64,000 nt of DNA from the NCBI GenBank assembly GCA_016648135.1, contig JADDOH010014958.1, forward strand, positions 1-64,000, read 5' to 3'. This document shows positions 1 to 11,187 of this stretch, in pieces. The notes below the pieces were generated by a model. That model was not told where the DNA came from, searched no databases, and was given only the letters and a program-made list of their open reading frames with translations. Source of the stretch: Agrypnia vestita. Lineage: Eukaryota; Arthropoda; Insecta; Trichoptera; Phryganeidae. How positions within the stretch are numbered: the stretch's first letter is position 1; the number at the start of each line of letters is the position of its first letter. Made by a program: the position numbers and the translations under genes.

Positions 1-1558
1 ACTGTTACTGGTCGGATTTTTGATGGTTTGGTTTGGAAAGGTTTTTCTGAAACATGTTAGAGTAATGAATCAAATAAAAGAAGTGGATATATACAAATAA
101 TAAAATCAATATTTTTTAAGTTGTTTACACTAACAATTCTGTTTTCTTTACACAAAGTATTTCAAATTGAGATTCTACTTAAATATTTCACTTACTCCAA
201 GACTTAATAATACAATTTGGAATAATAACAAGTTACATTGCTCAGAGTGAATCGATGAGATGTGTGTATGTACCTCGTCACATCAAGGAAGCGAGACTGG
301 TTTTCTGTTGACCTAACTTTCCGTCGAACCTTATCCATACATCTTTTGGCATATGTAGATGATGGTTTAAAGTTGTTGTTAAAGCCGTTGTCGATGACAA
401 AAATATTTGCAAAATCTAGTTAAAGCGTGGGATTTCACTATCTTAAAAATTGTAGACTTCTTTTGTATTACACTGATACAACTTAAACCATTTTAGACAA
501 AGATCTATAGATGACTACAAAAAATAAGCTTTTTCAATAGCTTTTTCAAAACATGGAATTTATAATATTTTTGCTCAGGCTCATATTTCTGCTTTGCTCT
601 GGGCGAATGAGAACAAGAAATCTAACTATTTCATCGTTAGTACAAGTTTCTTCTCTCTTTTGACCATATAAACCGTATTATGTAAGAGTAGTGCTGCCTA
701 AAATTTGGCGATATTTAAATTTGGTGACGCACAAACAACAGATAAAATTGCTGATGTATGCCAACTACCTTAATACGCTCCAAAGCGATACTTCCGAACA
801 CTTAATCGAGATCAAAAGATATTTAACCAATAATATAATCCCTGACGATACGGAAAACAAAGTAAAAATTATTATTGAGGGATTTAGCGTATACGTTATG
901 GAGATTATTGACAATGATCGTTTAAATGATTGGAAAACATACCCCGTTACTCTCGAAACTTCAACAGTATCTAAATCTCTCATCGACAGGTGAAGTACTC
1001 AAACGACTACATTAAAATATTATTCGAAAAAAATATATCAGTCAAACTTCTATAAATCTCAAAGAGCATCTCCATTGTCTATTTGGTAATAACTTTTCTG
1101 AATTCTCTAACCACATCATGGATAATAATCATTATTTTCCTTCATGCCCCGTAAAACTTCTCCATCCCGTCGCGCTTAAAGGTAATAAAATGAATAAATT
1201 TGAAAGTTAAGACATTAAAAAAAATTGAACTCGAGTATTTATTTGCTTAAAAATATTATTTTCACCATATTTTCTCCTCTCTTCACAAGTTTACCGTTGC
1301 AAAAAGTTCCTAATGAATTAATTATTAGTATTTGTAACTAATCCACGTATTTATTTTAACAAGTTTAATACTACTAAATAAGACATTTTGACACTTTCTA
1401 AATACGAGTAATAAAATTATAAAATATAATTAAATTTATGTAAAGATAACAAATATGTTTTCATCTATTTTTATAATCATAAAAATATTGTTATCCATTA
1501 TTGAATAATGACAATCCGATAATGTTATCACCGTGTTTATTTTGTATTGACTCCTCAG
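1..1558. other. Intron/upstream noncoding DNA
   Basis: AT-rich sequence upstream of the first visible exon, presumably intron of the receptor gene. The only long reading frame is open from 664 to 993 (+); its first possible start is a GTG at 691. I do not recognise the roughly 100-residue product and see no splice or promoter signal tied to it. It could be a fragment of an unknown element or chance. Confidence 0.5.
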
Positions 1559-1740
1559 AAAGAAGAGCCTCTCAGTCCACCCTGCAGCTGCAGCTAGCTC
1601 CCTCCATAGAGCACCAAACAGCCGCCATGCTGAGCATCCTGGAGCGGTACAAGTGGCACCAGTTCTCCGTGGTCACATCGCAGATAGCGGGGCACGACGA
1701 CTTCATCCAGGCCGTCAGGGAACGTGTCTCTGATATGCAG
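1559..1740 (+). CDS. Nmdar2: NMDA receptor GluN2-like, amino-terminal domain exon (visible exon 1)
   Basis: Internal exon of an ionotropic glutamate receptor of the NMDA class, a glutamate-gated cation channel of the postsynaptic membrane. A pyrimidine-rich tract ending CTCCTCAG precedes it and CAG|GTAAAA follows it. It enters in phase 1 and leaves in phase 0, giving about 60 residues. Readable text includes [11 protein letters not shown], then [20 protein letters not shown] and an [12 protein letters not shown] helix. This is the typical amino-terminal clamshell layout: a helix, a core strand (FSVVTS) and a following helix. Codon use is GC-rich compared with the AT-rich flanks, as expected for conserved coding DNA. 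The end phase matches the next exon at 3616 exactly. Assignment to GluN2 rather than GluN1 rests on my recall of insect homologues and on the next two exons. Confidence 0.85.
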
Positions 1741-2277
1741 GTAAAATATTTCGCACCTTAAGTATAGGCAGAATTACAAATTTTAGTTCTTTTACTTTTT
1801 CTGATAGAAAGGTTATTTTTACCAGTCCTACATGAAGAAAAGTCAGTCCTAGATGGCCCTCACAGAAAGAGAAAACGAATGTCAAATAAGAGAATACTGT
1901 ATTATGTGTCCCTTTCACACTGTCTTTTAATGCTCTCGCTTCTTCCCGCTAGACGGGCCGAATAAGTGTTGCGCCAATAACTCAAGGTAATTGAAATAAT
2001 ACAATTAATCGAATTTATGCACAAATCAATCTTATAATGAAATAAAGTTATAGTGAAAGAAATAAAATAAAGTTCAATGAAATTTGTATACCAAAGTCCA
2101 AGTTACCAAATAAGCAAGTTAACAGAGCATTCACCGTATCAGGGTGTCTCAAGACTTTGGTCTGGAAAAACAAAAATATGCATACTGAAAGTAAGGTATT
2201 ATGAAATACGCCTTACAGACGCGGGCTGACACTTTTCGCACCAAATGACTCCTAAGAATAACTGAAGTGGAGGTGCT

Positions 2278-2526
2278 GAGATCATTACTAGAAAAACTCT
2301 ACGTGAATGTGTTCGAAATGAAGACATAAGGAAAACTTGTAAAATAGAGGACATAGCACGATGGAGTAGATCCAGAAAGAGATTCTGGCTGGATCACACA
2401 GTCAGAATGGACAGGAACAGACTCATGCATATAGCAGCGAATGAAATCCCCTCTGGACAACGCCTACCTGGAAGACCTTCGAAACAATGGAGGGATAGCT
2501 GGACCTCGTCATCCCAGGAAACGTAG
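2278..2526 (+). pseudogene. LINE reverse-transcriptase C-terminal fragment
   Basis: An 83-codon frame with no start codon, ending at TAG 2524-2526. It carries the usual end of many insect non-LTR retrotransposon ORF2 proteins: ITRKTLRECVRNEDIRKTCK, then ARWSRSRKRFWLDHTVRMD, then a basic LPGRPSKQWRD block (the G-R-P-x-x-x-W motif). There is no RT core, so this is a 5'-truncated insertion inside intron 1. The motif order (R-W-x-x-H-x-x-R-M ... G-R-P-x-x-x-W) is shared with the other LINE tails in the window, but the sequence is distinct, so it is probably a separate subfamily. Confidence 0.7.
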
Positions 2527-3014
2527 TTTTCTGTAGTTCAACAGATCTACTAAAATAAAAGGAAGAAAAAGAAATAAAGTACATATTTTAATATAAAATA
2601 GCTATATTTTATAAAATTCATAATATAAAAAACTTAGTGTAAATATTAAAGAGCTCAAAATACAATGAATGCTCAAAATAACAAATAAAAAAACGGTGTA
2701 AGAGGGGCCTATCATTGACCATAATTATATATGATTTTTTTTATACTCTTAATCCATATTTTCAAAATATAGTCTAGTCATGTAGGCACAATTACCAGTG
2801 ACTAAGATAATTTAATTTTATGGCTATCGCATATAAAATCGAGATATTTGGGTCTATTATGTAAAAAGCAATAAAACGCAGTTCTGTTTTAGGGCTTTTC
2901 CCAAAACTTGTCTTTTTTTGTGTGTCCTTACATTATTGGGGGTGAGATTTGTATATGATAGCCTTATTTTTTCCATATCGTTTTATGACAAAGTACTATT
3001 TTACTGAATAATTC

Positions 3015-3150
3015 ATTATCATCACTCTTGACACTACAACCCCAGGATTTTGGCATCCTCGGGAGTCTTTCTCCACTAATCTTGGTCTTGTCTGCCAGCT
3101 CTCTTCAGTTCTGGATCTCCAAGGCAGATAGATATATCTTTGAGAATATT
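3015..3150 (-). repeat. Probable LINE 3' tail fragment
   Basis: Resembles 7495-7675: both begin with a short ATCATCATC run and share CTCxxGAGTCTTTCT followed by ATCTTGG and CCAGxTCTCT. Read on the minus strand, the 7.5-kb copy gives WRELALNQDESRKTLEEV, typical of a LINE ORF2 end followed by GAT repeats. This copy is more degraded. Confidence 0.4.
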
Positions 3151-3187
3151 AATATATATAAAAAAAATATATTTATTTGAAATATCA

Positions 3188-3432
3188 TATTGAGGCTTGT
3201 AGTACGGTCTTGCCAGGTAACTTAAAGGAGGCCTATGTCGAAAGTCAAGCTGTTTCCAAAAATAATGACCCGAACGCCGAGAATTTAGAATAATTTAAAT
3301 AATATAACATATTAAAAAAAATCTTTTAGTTTATAAGATTATAATGTTTTATAAGTTTAACAGCAATAAAGGCTAATTTTATTTTTATTTATTTATTGAG
3401 GCTTGTAATATGGTCTTGCCAGGCAACTTTCC
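3188..3432. repeat. Pair of about 37-bp direct repeats
   Basis: GAGGCTTGTAGTACGGTCTT near 3192 and GAGGCTTGTAATATGGTCTT near 3398 continue into TGCCAGG(T/C)AACTT. Both follow AT-rich (TTTA)-like runs. They probably mark two copies of one small dispersed repeat; the family is not recognised. Confidence 0.5.
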
Positions 3433-3615
3433 CCGCTTTTTTCTTACCGGACAAAGCTAGGGAATGGTATTTTGATTGTGGTCGACCTATAGAATTATTT
3501 ACACACTCGCAACCAAAACACCTTCAAAAACATACATTTGATATACTGCGTTGAACGCAGATGTTCGTCGAAAATCATGTCGATACTATTCACAGATGCT
3601 TGTTTCCGCTTCCAG

Positions 3616-3853
3616 GACCGCTTCAAGTTCACGATCCTCAACGCCGTGCTGGTGACCAAGCCGGCCGACCTGGTGGAGCTGGTGTCCAGCGAGTCCCGCG
3701 TGCTGCTGCTGTACGCCACGCGCGAAGAGGCCGCCCGCATCCTGGCCGCCGCGCGCGACCTGCACATCACGGGCGAGAACTACGTGTGGGTGGTCACTCA
3801 GAGCGTCATAGAGAACTTGCAGACGCCGAACCAGTTTCCTGTCGGCATGCTCG
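3616..3853 (+). CDS. Nmdar2: NMDA receptor GluN2-like, amino-terminal domain exon (visible exon 2)
   Basis: 238-bp exon between TTCCGCTTCCAG and GTGAGT. It enters in phase 0, continuing exon 1, and leaves in phase 1. It encodes [20 protein letters not shown], then [18 protein letters not shown], then [15 protein letters not shown] and finally QFPVGML. This reads as the second lobe of the receptor's amino-terminal clamshell: RVLLLYAT is a core strand, [10 protein letters not shown] a helix, and YVWVVTQ the next strand, the layout seen in GluN2 subunits. It is very GC-rich (long CCGCGC stretches), in sharp contrast to the surrounding intron. The terminal G joins GC at 56026 to make a glycine codon, so the next exon in the transcript is 52 kb away. 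Confidence 0.88.
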
Positions 3854-4072
3854 GTGAGTCCATCTAAATGCTTAACTTTGTGCTATCACCGTGTATTCGG
3901 GCAATTATCCTCGCTAATCCCTGGTTTGTAGGCTTTCTAAATATATATGGATACGTAGTAATAGTGCGTGTCAAAGTCGCCGCGAAACGCAAATTATACG
4001 ATCGCCGAAACGGATGGCTCAAAACTTTTAAAAATTCGATAGGAGTTTTTGGGCATGCATTTTATTACAAAT

Positions 4073-4300
4073 TACTAGCTGTACCCCGTCAAAAATGACC
4101 TTATTTTTTCATGTCAGTTCCTAAAGAAAAAGTAGATATGTATTTATTTTACCTAAAAAATTTGGGAAAAAAAAATTTGGAAAAGGCAATCTTTGTGAAA
4201 AAAAAATTTTGGGAAAAGAAATTTGAAATTGAAAAAAAAATTTTTGAGTTAAAAAATTTTTTCGGAAAAAAAATTGTAAAAAATATTACAAAAGTTAGGG
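4073..4300 (+). repeat. Dispersed AT-rich repeat (copy 1)
   Basis: Begins CTAGCTGTACCCCGTCAAAA, passes through CATGTCAGTTCCTAAAG and then becomes A-rich low-complexity DNA. A second copy lies at 14846-14975. It is followed by (ACAG)n near 4321. Family unknown; the reading frame through it is A/K-rich and not credible. Confidence 0.5.
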
Positions 4301-4784
4301 ACGTTACATGAAGTTACGTGGACAGACAGACAGACAACGACATTATTGTAATTGGGATAAGAGTTTACGGTCAGCCCGCAGAATAGTAGAAGCGGTCTAT
4401 AGCGAAGCTCATCGTTACGGCGGATCACCAGGAAAAACTTGTATGGGTTAATGTACAAGAACAATATTTAGAGCTGTTCAAATTTTCCAGCTTTGCCCCG
4501 ACAACAAGAGACCAGCACATTTTGTGGAGGAACTGCGTGTCATTGTAACACGTGCACTGCCATGATACCTAGTAAAGCAGAACTTAACTGGAGTCCAGTG
4601 AGGATTTGGGTTAAGGATGATGATGATGAGGTCCATAATGAAGCGATCCCCCACTTTGCGGCGTGATGCGAGCGCCGCTGTGTCAGCGCCAACTCATTTT
4701 GACGGATGCCACTCTGTGTCACTCAGCTCATCTGTTTAGTACGATTAGATATACGGTGAATAGGTAGACGGACAGCAATTTTTA

Positions 4785-4910
4785 CTACCTTTTTTTAACT
4801 CGTAGCGTCTGTTTGCTTGTCTGACGAAAAAACTTTGGATCGATTTTTAACCCTTTTCCCGTGATCAAACTCGTGTTGATGATAAAATTGATCGAACAAA
4901 TTTTCTCAAG
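4785..4910 (+). repeat. Repeat family A, copy 1
   Basis: Contains TTAACTCGTAGCGTCTG, then CTTGTCTGACGAAAAAACTT, GGATCGATTTTTAACCC and CCCGTGATC. The same block occurs at 23790-23960 (reverse), 51015-51170 and 51505-51720. At 23.6 kb and 51.5 kb it sits beside fragments of a hammerhead-bearing pseudo-LTR, so it may be an internal part of a Penelope-like element. Confidence 0.6.
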
Positions 4911-5143
4911 CCCTACAGTTAGCTGTCCAAACCACTATCTTATGTTTTTCAGTCATAATATTTTCCTTCATGTAGGGTCCTGACTTCGGGCAATCTTTTT
5001 CTGCATCATGAGGTTCAATATCTCGTACTTCTCTGTGTATTTAATACATATATATTTTTTTGATATTGTTGCTTTTGCTTCTCTGCCCCATGTATAGAAT
5101 TCATTACTGCAAAATTAATTTTCATAAACCGTTCCAATGATAA

Positions 5144-5344
5144 TATCTCATTCGAAACGTTCTGTGGGGTCACCCCATACACAGCCACTGTCCCGAGCAG
5201 ACCATCAACGCATACATGATATTGCCGCGGATTCGTCAGCAGTTCAACCAGCAAAACGAGGACGGCAAGGTCGTAGGCACAGGCTGGGTACGAGCAGCGA
5301 ACGTAACGAATCCTCCATGCACACGCGTGCCAGGTCGTACACTT
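5144..5344. other. GC-rich patch of unknown nature
   Basis: A roughly 200-bp island, clearly richer in GC than its flanks. On the + strand it is open from 5144 to 5342 without an ATG at its start, reading INAYMILPRIRQQFNQQ and EDGKVVGTGW. It has no acceptor upstream and the flanking receptor exons already join in phase, so an exon of that gene is unlikely. It directly precedes an LTR-like segment, so it could be the U3 part of that LTR. Confidence 0.3.
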
Positions 5345-5359
5345 TCGGATGAGTAGGAA

Positions 5360-5590
5360 TCCTTTTTTCACAAATAATATAAAAAGCGGCCCATATCCTA
5401 TTTGGGCATGTCAGTCTGTCCCAAACCTCCGGCGGGTGGCCGGAGGCTATGGACCTTAGAGTATTTATCATTGTCCTTGTAATCATACTCATGTATAGTT
5501 TGTACTTATTTTATCGAGATGATAAATCATCATATATTCTACGCCTTTGAAGCTTTTCCGTCGCATGACGCTGGTGACCTTAAAGCAACA
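5360..5590 (+). mobile_element. LTR fragment (solo or partial LTR), copy 1
   Basis: Homologous to 25130-25350. Shared features are a TATA-like AATATAAAAAG, GGGCATGTCAGT, CCGGCGGG(T/A)GGCCGGAGGC, TATTTATCATTG, a poly(A) region with GATAAATCATCA, and TTCTACGCCTTTG. It ends near CTGGTGACC, which resembles the start of the region just after the LTR (primer-binding side) in many insect LTR elements. No gag or pol follows. Confidence 0.6.
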
Positions 5591-5699
5591 GCTCCCAAAG
5601 CATCTCCAAACCAACCAAAGTTCATTTCAGAAACTGCTGTGCACACTCTTTCTTTCTTATCCAATGTTTTAGTTGTCAACTCTAGACGGTTCATTAATT

Positions 5700-7490
5700 A
5701 TTGAGCAATAACTTCCTCCAACTCTAGATTGCACCTTTTGTACCAAACTAAATGTAATAAAGACGTTTCCAGGGAATTTCTGAACCAGGAGCAAAGTTTT
5801 GCTGCACCGTGCCTTCTACGTCACAGGAACAAACAAAGCCTCGCGAGAAGGCAATTCTTTATTTGACCTCGGCTTCAGACGTACTTCACAAATAATTTCT
5901 TAACTCTTAGACAGGTCGCGAAACAATCCCCCGTTGGTTCAAATTTAATTTCATAATTTTTCTGAAAAGCCTTCAACACTGCAAACTTAAATTTTAATTA
6001 AAATTTTCACCGTGAAATATTTTCAAGTTTCCTCCGTTCCGTTTCATTGTATATAAACTTTGGACACGTCGAATTACTCGTGTTCGGTATTCGGCGGCCA
6101 GGGTACCAAAGATTCTTGAAGTTTCGAGGATTTAAAATTTGTAAGGTTATCAAAATTATTCCGTAAATAAATTCTTCGGAACTTTTCGAATTCCAGTCAC
6201 GAAAATAAATAATGATAAAGAAAATATCTGTAAAATGAATATTTTTCAGATAATAAACAAGTTTTTGGATTAATGTAATTTAAAATTATAAAGATTTTAA
6301 TCTAATAATAACAAAGTTTGTTTACTTACCCGAGGATTTTTTTGTATCTATCTTGGTACCTCTCTCAATCTAAAAAAAAATATCATCTTGCTATTCCTCT
6401 AATAGACTTTGCTATTAAATAATGGTACAATAAGACTTCAGCGAAACGTTGAGATTTGCTTCTCACTAAAATATACGGATCGTATAAAATTATCCGTTTT
6501 ATTTAACACATAAATATTTCCGACAACCGTTATAATACCCTTATATCTTTAAGAAGGTAGAAGGTTTAGATAATGGAGGGGTGCAGAAACAAAACCTGCA
6601 ATTTTTCAAATGATGTGAGCAGGGGGAAATGTGTTTATCAATCTGGCAAAATATACTCCATTTTTTGATTGATGCATGATTAACTAATCTTGTAACATGT
6701 GAGTATTTTTTGAAAGCTTTTCATTTAAGGGTTGTCACCACCATAGGAGAAAAAATAATGGTAGAAATTGGGTGATTTTTTAAGATTGATTGATCTTCTT
6801 TTCTGACTCGAACAAACTTGTACCGGCTAAAATTGCAAGTTAGTCATAGATGAGGAGTCCTAACGCGGCCATTTAATTTTTTTTTTTTTAAATTTTCCGA
6901 TAAAACATTGGTTCAATACATACCTTGATAAATACCAATAAAAAAATAAAAACAATTTTTGACCTTCTTGTAAAAAATCGATCAATTTCTATCTGGCTTT
7001 AAAAACATTTAAAAATATGTTTATTGCAATTTCATCACTTATATAGTTTTATTTATATACTCCTTGTAAACAGCTATTGGTATATATGGTAATTTATCTA
7101 TCAGAGTCCTCAACAGTCATGCAAGAGACTAGAGTTCTTCACTATCGAGAACATAAACTTAAAAGATCTCAAAAAATATATACCGTCTACGAAAGTATAA
7201 TTGCAATCGACATCAAACTAGGGGACCCATTGTCTGCACAGAATTTCTCAAATTTGTAGAGATGAGAAAGCAGAATACCCCCACTAATTAATTATTAATG
7301 AGCCTCTCAGCCGAAGTACCGCTCACTGATGCAAATTACACCACAAAGCGATGTGGTACACCTAACTGGAAGGCCTCATATTAATTACCTTTATAGTCAG
7401 TACTCGTAATCTTCCACAAGATCTGACAATGACGTGATTTACACAAAATTGAATATTACAAGTCAGTGTGGTTGCGAAGGGTGCTATTAA
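5700..7490. other. Intron DNA without recognisable features
   Basis: AT-rich; short frames only. I see no repeat that matches elsewhere in the window. Confidence 0.5.
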
Positions 7491-7494
7491 TAGC

Positions 7495-7675
7495 ATAAAA
7501 ATCATCATCACTATTGTCTCTTCAACCCCTGGTGGGTCTTGACCTCCTCAAGAGTCTTTCTGCTCTCATCTTGGTTTAGTGCCAGTTCTCTCCAGTTTTA
7601 AAACTCCAGGGCAGAGATATTTTTGAGGACGTTGTCGCTCCATCTTAATTTTGATCTTCCTATGCTATAGCTTAG
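7495..7675 (-). repeat. LINE 3' end fragment
   Basis: On the minus strand it reads WRELALNQDESRKTLEEV and ends in GATGATGAT. This is the typical close of a LINE ORF2 with a short trinucleotide tail. Related to 3015-3150. Confidence 0.5.
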
Positions 7676-7684
7676 AAGTAATAT

Positions 7685-8072
7685 GAAGAAACAGAGACAG
7701 CCAGTAGGAAATCCTCTCCCATTCCACGCACATGCTCAGATTTTAATTACCTCTTAAATTTAATATATATATTTAACACTAAATATGAAGAGTATCGTCA
7801 TATGGTGAGGCAGATACTAGAAACTCGTCCCCCTCTCTGATCATGTATATTATATACATCACGAGCCTCTTTATGTCTATGTTATAGTTAAATTTGGAAC
7901 AATCGGTTAAATGATGTTTTATCTGTCATTGTCGAATTACCTATCGTGATGTCCTATTTGTGTTATCCTTTAATTGTGGGAGACATTTAACTATTTTTTT
8001 GTATTTCATCTTGCCAAGCGATTGTGTCTCCCTGTTGGATGACCGAATTAAATTAAATTAAATAAAAAAAAT
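7685..8072 (+). mobile_element. Jockey-like LINE 3' end (family L3, short copy)
   Basis: Matches the 3' end of the longer minus-strand element at 49070-50580. Shared blocks include CTCTCCCATTCCACGCACAT, ATATGAAGAGTATCGTCATA, ACTCGTCCCCCTCTCTG, AACAATCGGTTAAATGATG and TTGTGTCTCCCTGTTGGATG. It terminates in ACCGAATTAAATTAAATTAA plus an A-rich tail. A 5'-truncated LINE insertion in sense orientation. Confidence 0.75.
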
Positions 8073-8074
8073 AA

Positions 8075-11000
8075 AAATATCGGCCCTACACTTTTACCAC
8101 AAATCCTGTTTTTTTTACCCATGCCACTTAAACTCATGCAAATGCCAGTGGCGCAGGGAGGCATCCACGCAAAACCTCTTCACTGTGAACAATACATGAA
8201 ACAGAATAATACACGATATACATATATGTGAGGAAATAAAATTAAAACCAAAGAACACTAGGCTGAAGGGTGAAGTAAAATGAAATGAAAATGAGTACAA
8301 AATTGCACCTTTATGCCCTGAAATATTACGCCAATATATAAAAAATATTATATAATTACATCCACAGCGACATACATTTCCGTCAGTAAACATTGAAAGG
8401 AGCCAGAATATTTGAAGCGAGTCCCCTTTGCATTGCATTGCATTCTTTCCACACACATTTCATAATTTTAATTCCATCTGGAGTCACTTTTGTGATATGC
8501 AGTCAGTTGGGTGATTAGAGTGATAAATATACAAAACCGCACACACACACACCTTTATATCACCAAGCCTGTCCTCTAAAATTTCATTGCGCTCAAGATT
8601 CTCCTCTTTAATGTTTGGATTGTATCAAGCTTTTAGAACGTTTGTACAAGAAGCTGTGAGTCGTCTGTATTGAATTTTCAATAGAAAAAGAAAATTGTGA
8701 ATGCCGGGAACTGCTAACGATAAGTGCCTCTGAGAAAAAGAAGCCTTATGTATTTTGTACCAATACCGAAATCATTTAATTACCCATTGGAGAAGGGATA
8801 CACAAAATAATTTTAATAAGGCTTGCGTGAACCGCCGGAACAGCTTTAACTTTATAAATATATCACTCAAAATAGTGGAACATGCATACATATACATAGA
8901 TGAACTAAACCTCTTTTTCACGTGAGGGGACACAGCGGAAGTATGACCCCACATTTGTTAATTTAATGCATATGTATAATGCAGTTAACTCCTGTGTGTC
9001 GGTGATGTAACGTAGGTCTACCTGTCATACAAAATATCTACCTTATTTTCGAAAACTAAAACGTCACATTTTTTGTAATCATCGAATAGACATTTTCACA
9101 CCAAAATTACTAAATTAAACTGTTTTAAAGGAATGTATGGATTTTTTAATTAAAAAATATTTATTCATTACTCTCGTATTTTCGGCTAGTGTGCAAGAGA
9201 GAGCAGAATATTGTACATCGCAGTTAAATCGAGCAAGAAAGAGCACGACAATACCATACATTTCATGTAGGACAGAGATGGCGGTTGCTTGGGTTTCGGC
9301 GAAAGCAAAAGAATATAGAAAGAGTACGGTAGAGTCGGGTAACATGTGTTAGACAAAGACGGAGTGCAGGCGACTGAAGCGAGCTGGCGACCGCTTCGTT
9401 GTATTCAGTTGCCAATGAGACATCGGCGGAAGCGAACGCAAATTCGATTTGCCATAATTTTATAATAATTTACTAAAATAATGCAAATATTTATGTTAAC
9501 CTTACATATTTATATAAAGGGACCTTTTAAAAGTCTTATCTGTATCGTATTTATGTATATTTTATCACATATTAAAAACTATGCCAATTTTTAATCAGGT
9601 AACGCTGTGTTACTCCACCGTTTCCAAAGTTTTTTTTAGCACAGTCTTTTAAAAGTTAAAGTATTTATTATTGCATGTTTAATTTAAAAATAGACTTTTC
9701 TTTAGTTTTTAAAATTTTGTTCTAAACCAAGTAACAACACGTTTTTTTAATAAAATTTTGACTACCAAGACATTGTAAGGGTATGTGCTTTGTTTGAATT
9801 TTTCAAAATTATTTCAAAATTTACAATCTCGTAGTGTTTTTTAAACACGTCAAACGTATTGTAACAGCCGTGGAACCAGACCGTGTACAAAGAAATTTAC
9901 GTTATTTCATGTCTTTATATTTTGGCGATCTGTGAGTGGAACTCTATAAAAGTATTTATTAAAATAAAAATAAACGGGGCTATGCTTTAACTAAATTACC
10001 GGACAGATTAAAACATTAAACCGTCTTTCCTTAGCATATTTTTTGAAAAGAGACCCAAATAAAAGATAAATCTCGTTATATTCCTATCACAATAATTAAT
10101 AAATACAATTTAGATTTTAATATCATATAAAATACTTGCTTCTTGTTCTCACTGCACGCCCCTGTTATACAATGATAAATCCTTTAAAATGTTAAAATTC
10201 ACGCATTCTTTAAAATGTAAAGTATTCTGTAATGTATTCTTTCACATAAACTGCGTATGCAGTTTTGCATAATGTTTGTTAAAAAATAAATATTTAAATA
10301 AAATTGTTAAATAAGTCAATAATAACAATATTTAAAAAAAAAATTTTTTCATGGAATTCTGTTCCAAAATAGAAAATTTGTGTGTTTAAATTTTTTGGAT
10401 ATTGCTGCTTTTGCTTGTAAACCCCACATTTGTGCCATTTTGGAAGAGAATAAAACAATTTTCAAAGAGTAAAATACGATCCCGTTGAAAACTTAAATAT
10501 CTCTTCCGTTTCGGATAGACGATATCTAGATAATGCGATGCACGTCCACAAAAAATCGTACAATAAATTTGGTTGATAGCGTAATAAATACGTTTGGTGG
10601 TATCCGCTCCTTGGGACCTTCTTATCAACCGAAAGCCCCCCGGCTAGGATATAAATGGGCGGATCTTGGAACTATACCCGTTCCGCGCAAATAAATAATT
10701 TCGTTACCGCTTCACTAGCGGAATGAGAATCGGCGAGCTGACGCAGCGCGCTGGGGAATCGCTAGGGAAGGCACCGAGGCTGCGGGCAATGCCAAAAACA
10801 CGGGCGATTCCTGGAATTCCCAGACACTCTGAAATCAACCCGTCATTTCATCATATAATTTCAGTACCGTTAATTTGTACATTATATCTTCCCTTCTACT
10901 CCCGTCCCACATTCCCCTCCACCCTCTCCACTCGCTATTATGTATGTTAAAGTAAATTTTGAAAAATTCAGTGGAAAATTTTTAAGATTGTTTTAAAATA

Positions 11001-11187
11001 AATAAATAAACACACAAATACACACAAACTCACTATTGGACATGTTTTTTCATATTTTTTTATCGATTGTATATATATGTGTTTTCTTGTAATTGGCCCA
11101 AAACTCTGTACATCAATTATTGTTTTTTTCAAGATTGATTAATTATATGGCTGTAAGAAAACCAATAAATGAAAATAAGAAAAATAA
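8075..11187. other. Intron DNA, mostly unrecognised
   Basis: AT-rich. Contains a short (CA)n run near 8540 and a moderately GC-rich stretch at 10600-10810 with GGATATAAATGGGCGG and AAATAAATAATTTCG, which could be an LTR remnant (TATA box and poly(A) signal). No supported gene. Confidence 0.4.

Larger units (their letters stand above)
1741..3615. other. Intron 1 of the NMDA receptor gene (about 1.9 kb)
   Basis: Bounded by a GTAAAA donor and a TTCCGCTTCCAG acceptor. It holds a LINE 3' fragment at 2278-2526, a probable LINE tail at 3015-3150 and two direct repeats near 3190 and 3396. The rest is AT-rich with nothing recognisable. Confidence 0.75.

Noticed and set aside
5144..5344. Additional exon of the NMDA receptor
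   Set aside because: No acceptor, and exons 2 and 3 already join in phase with a continuous protein domain.
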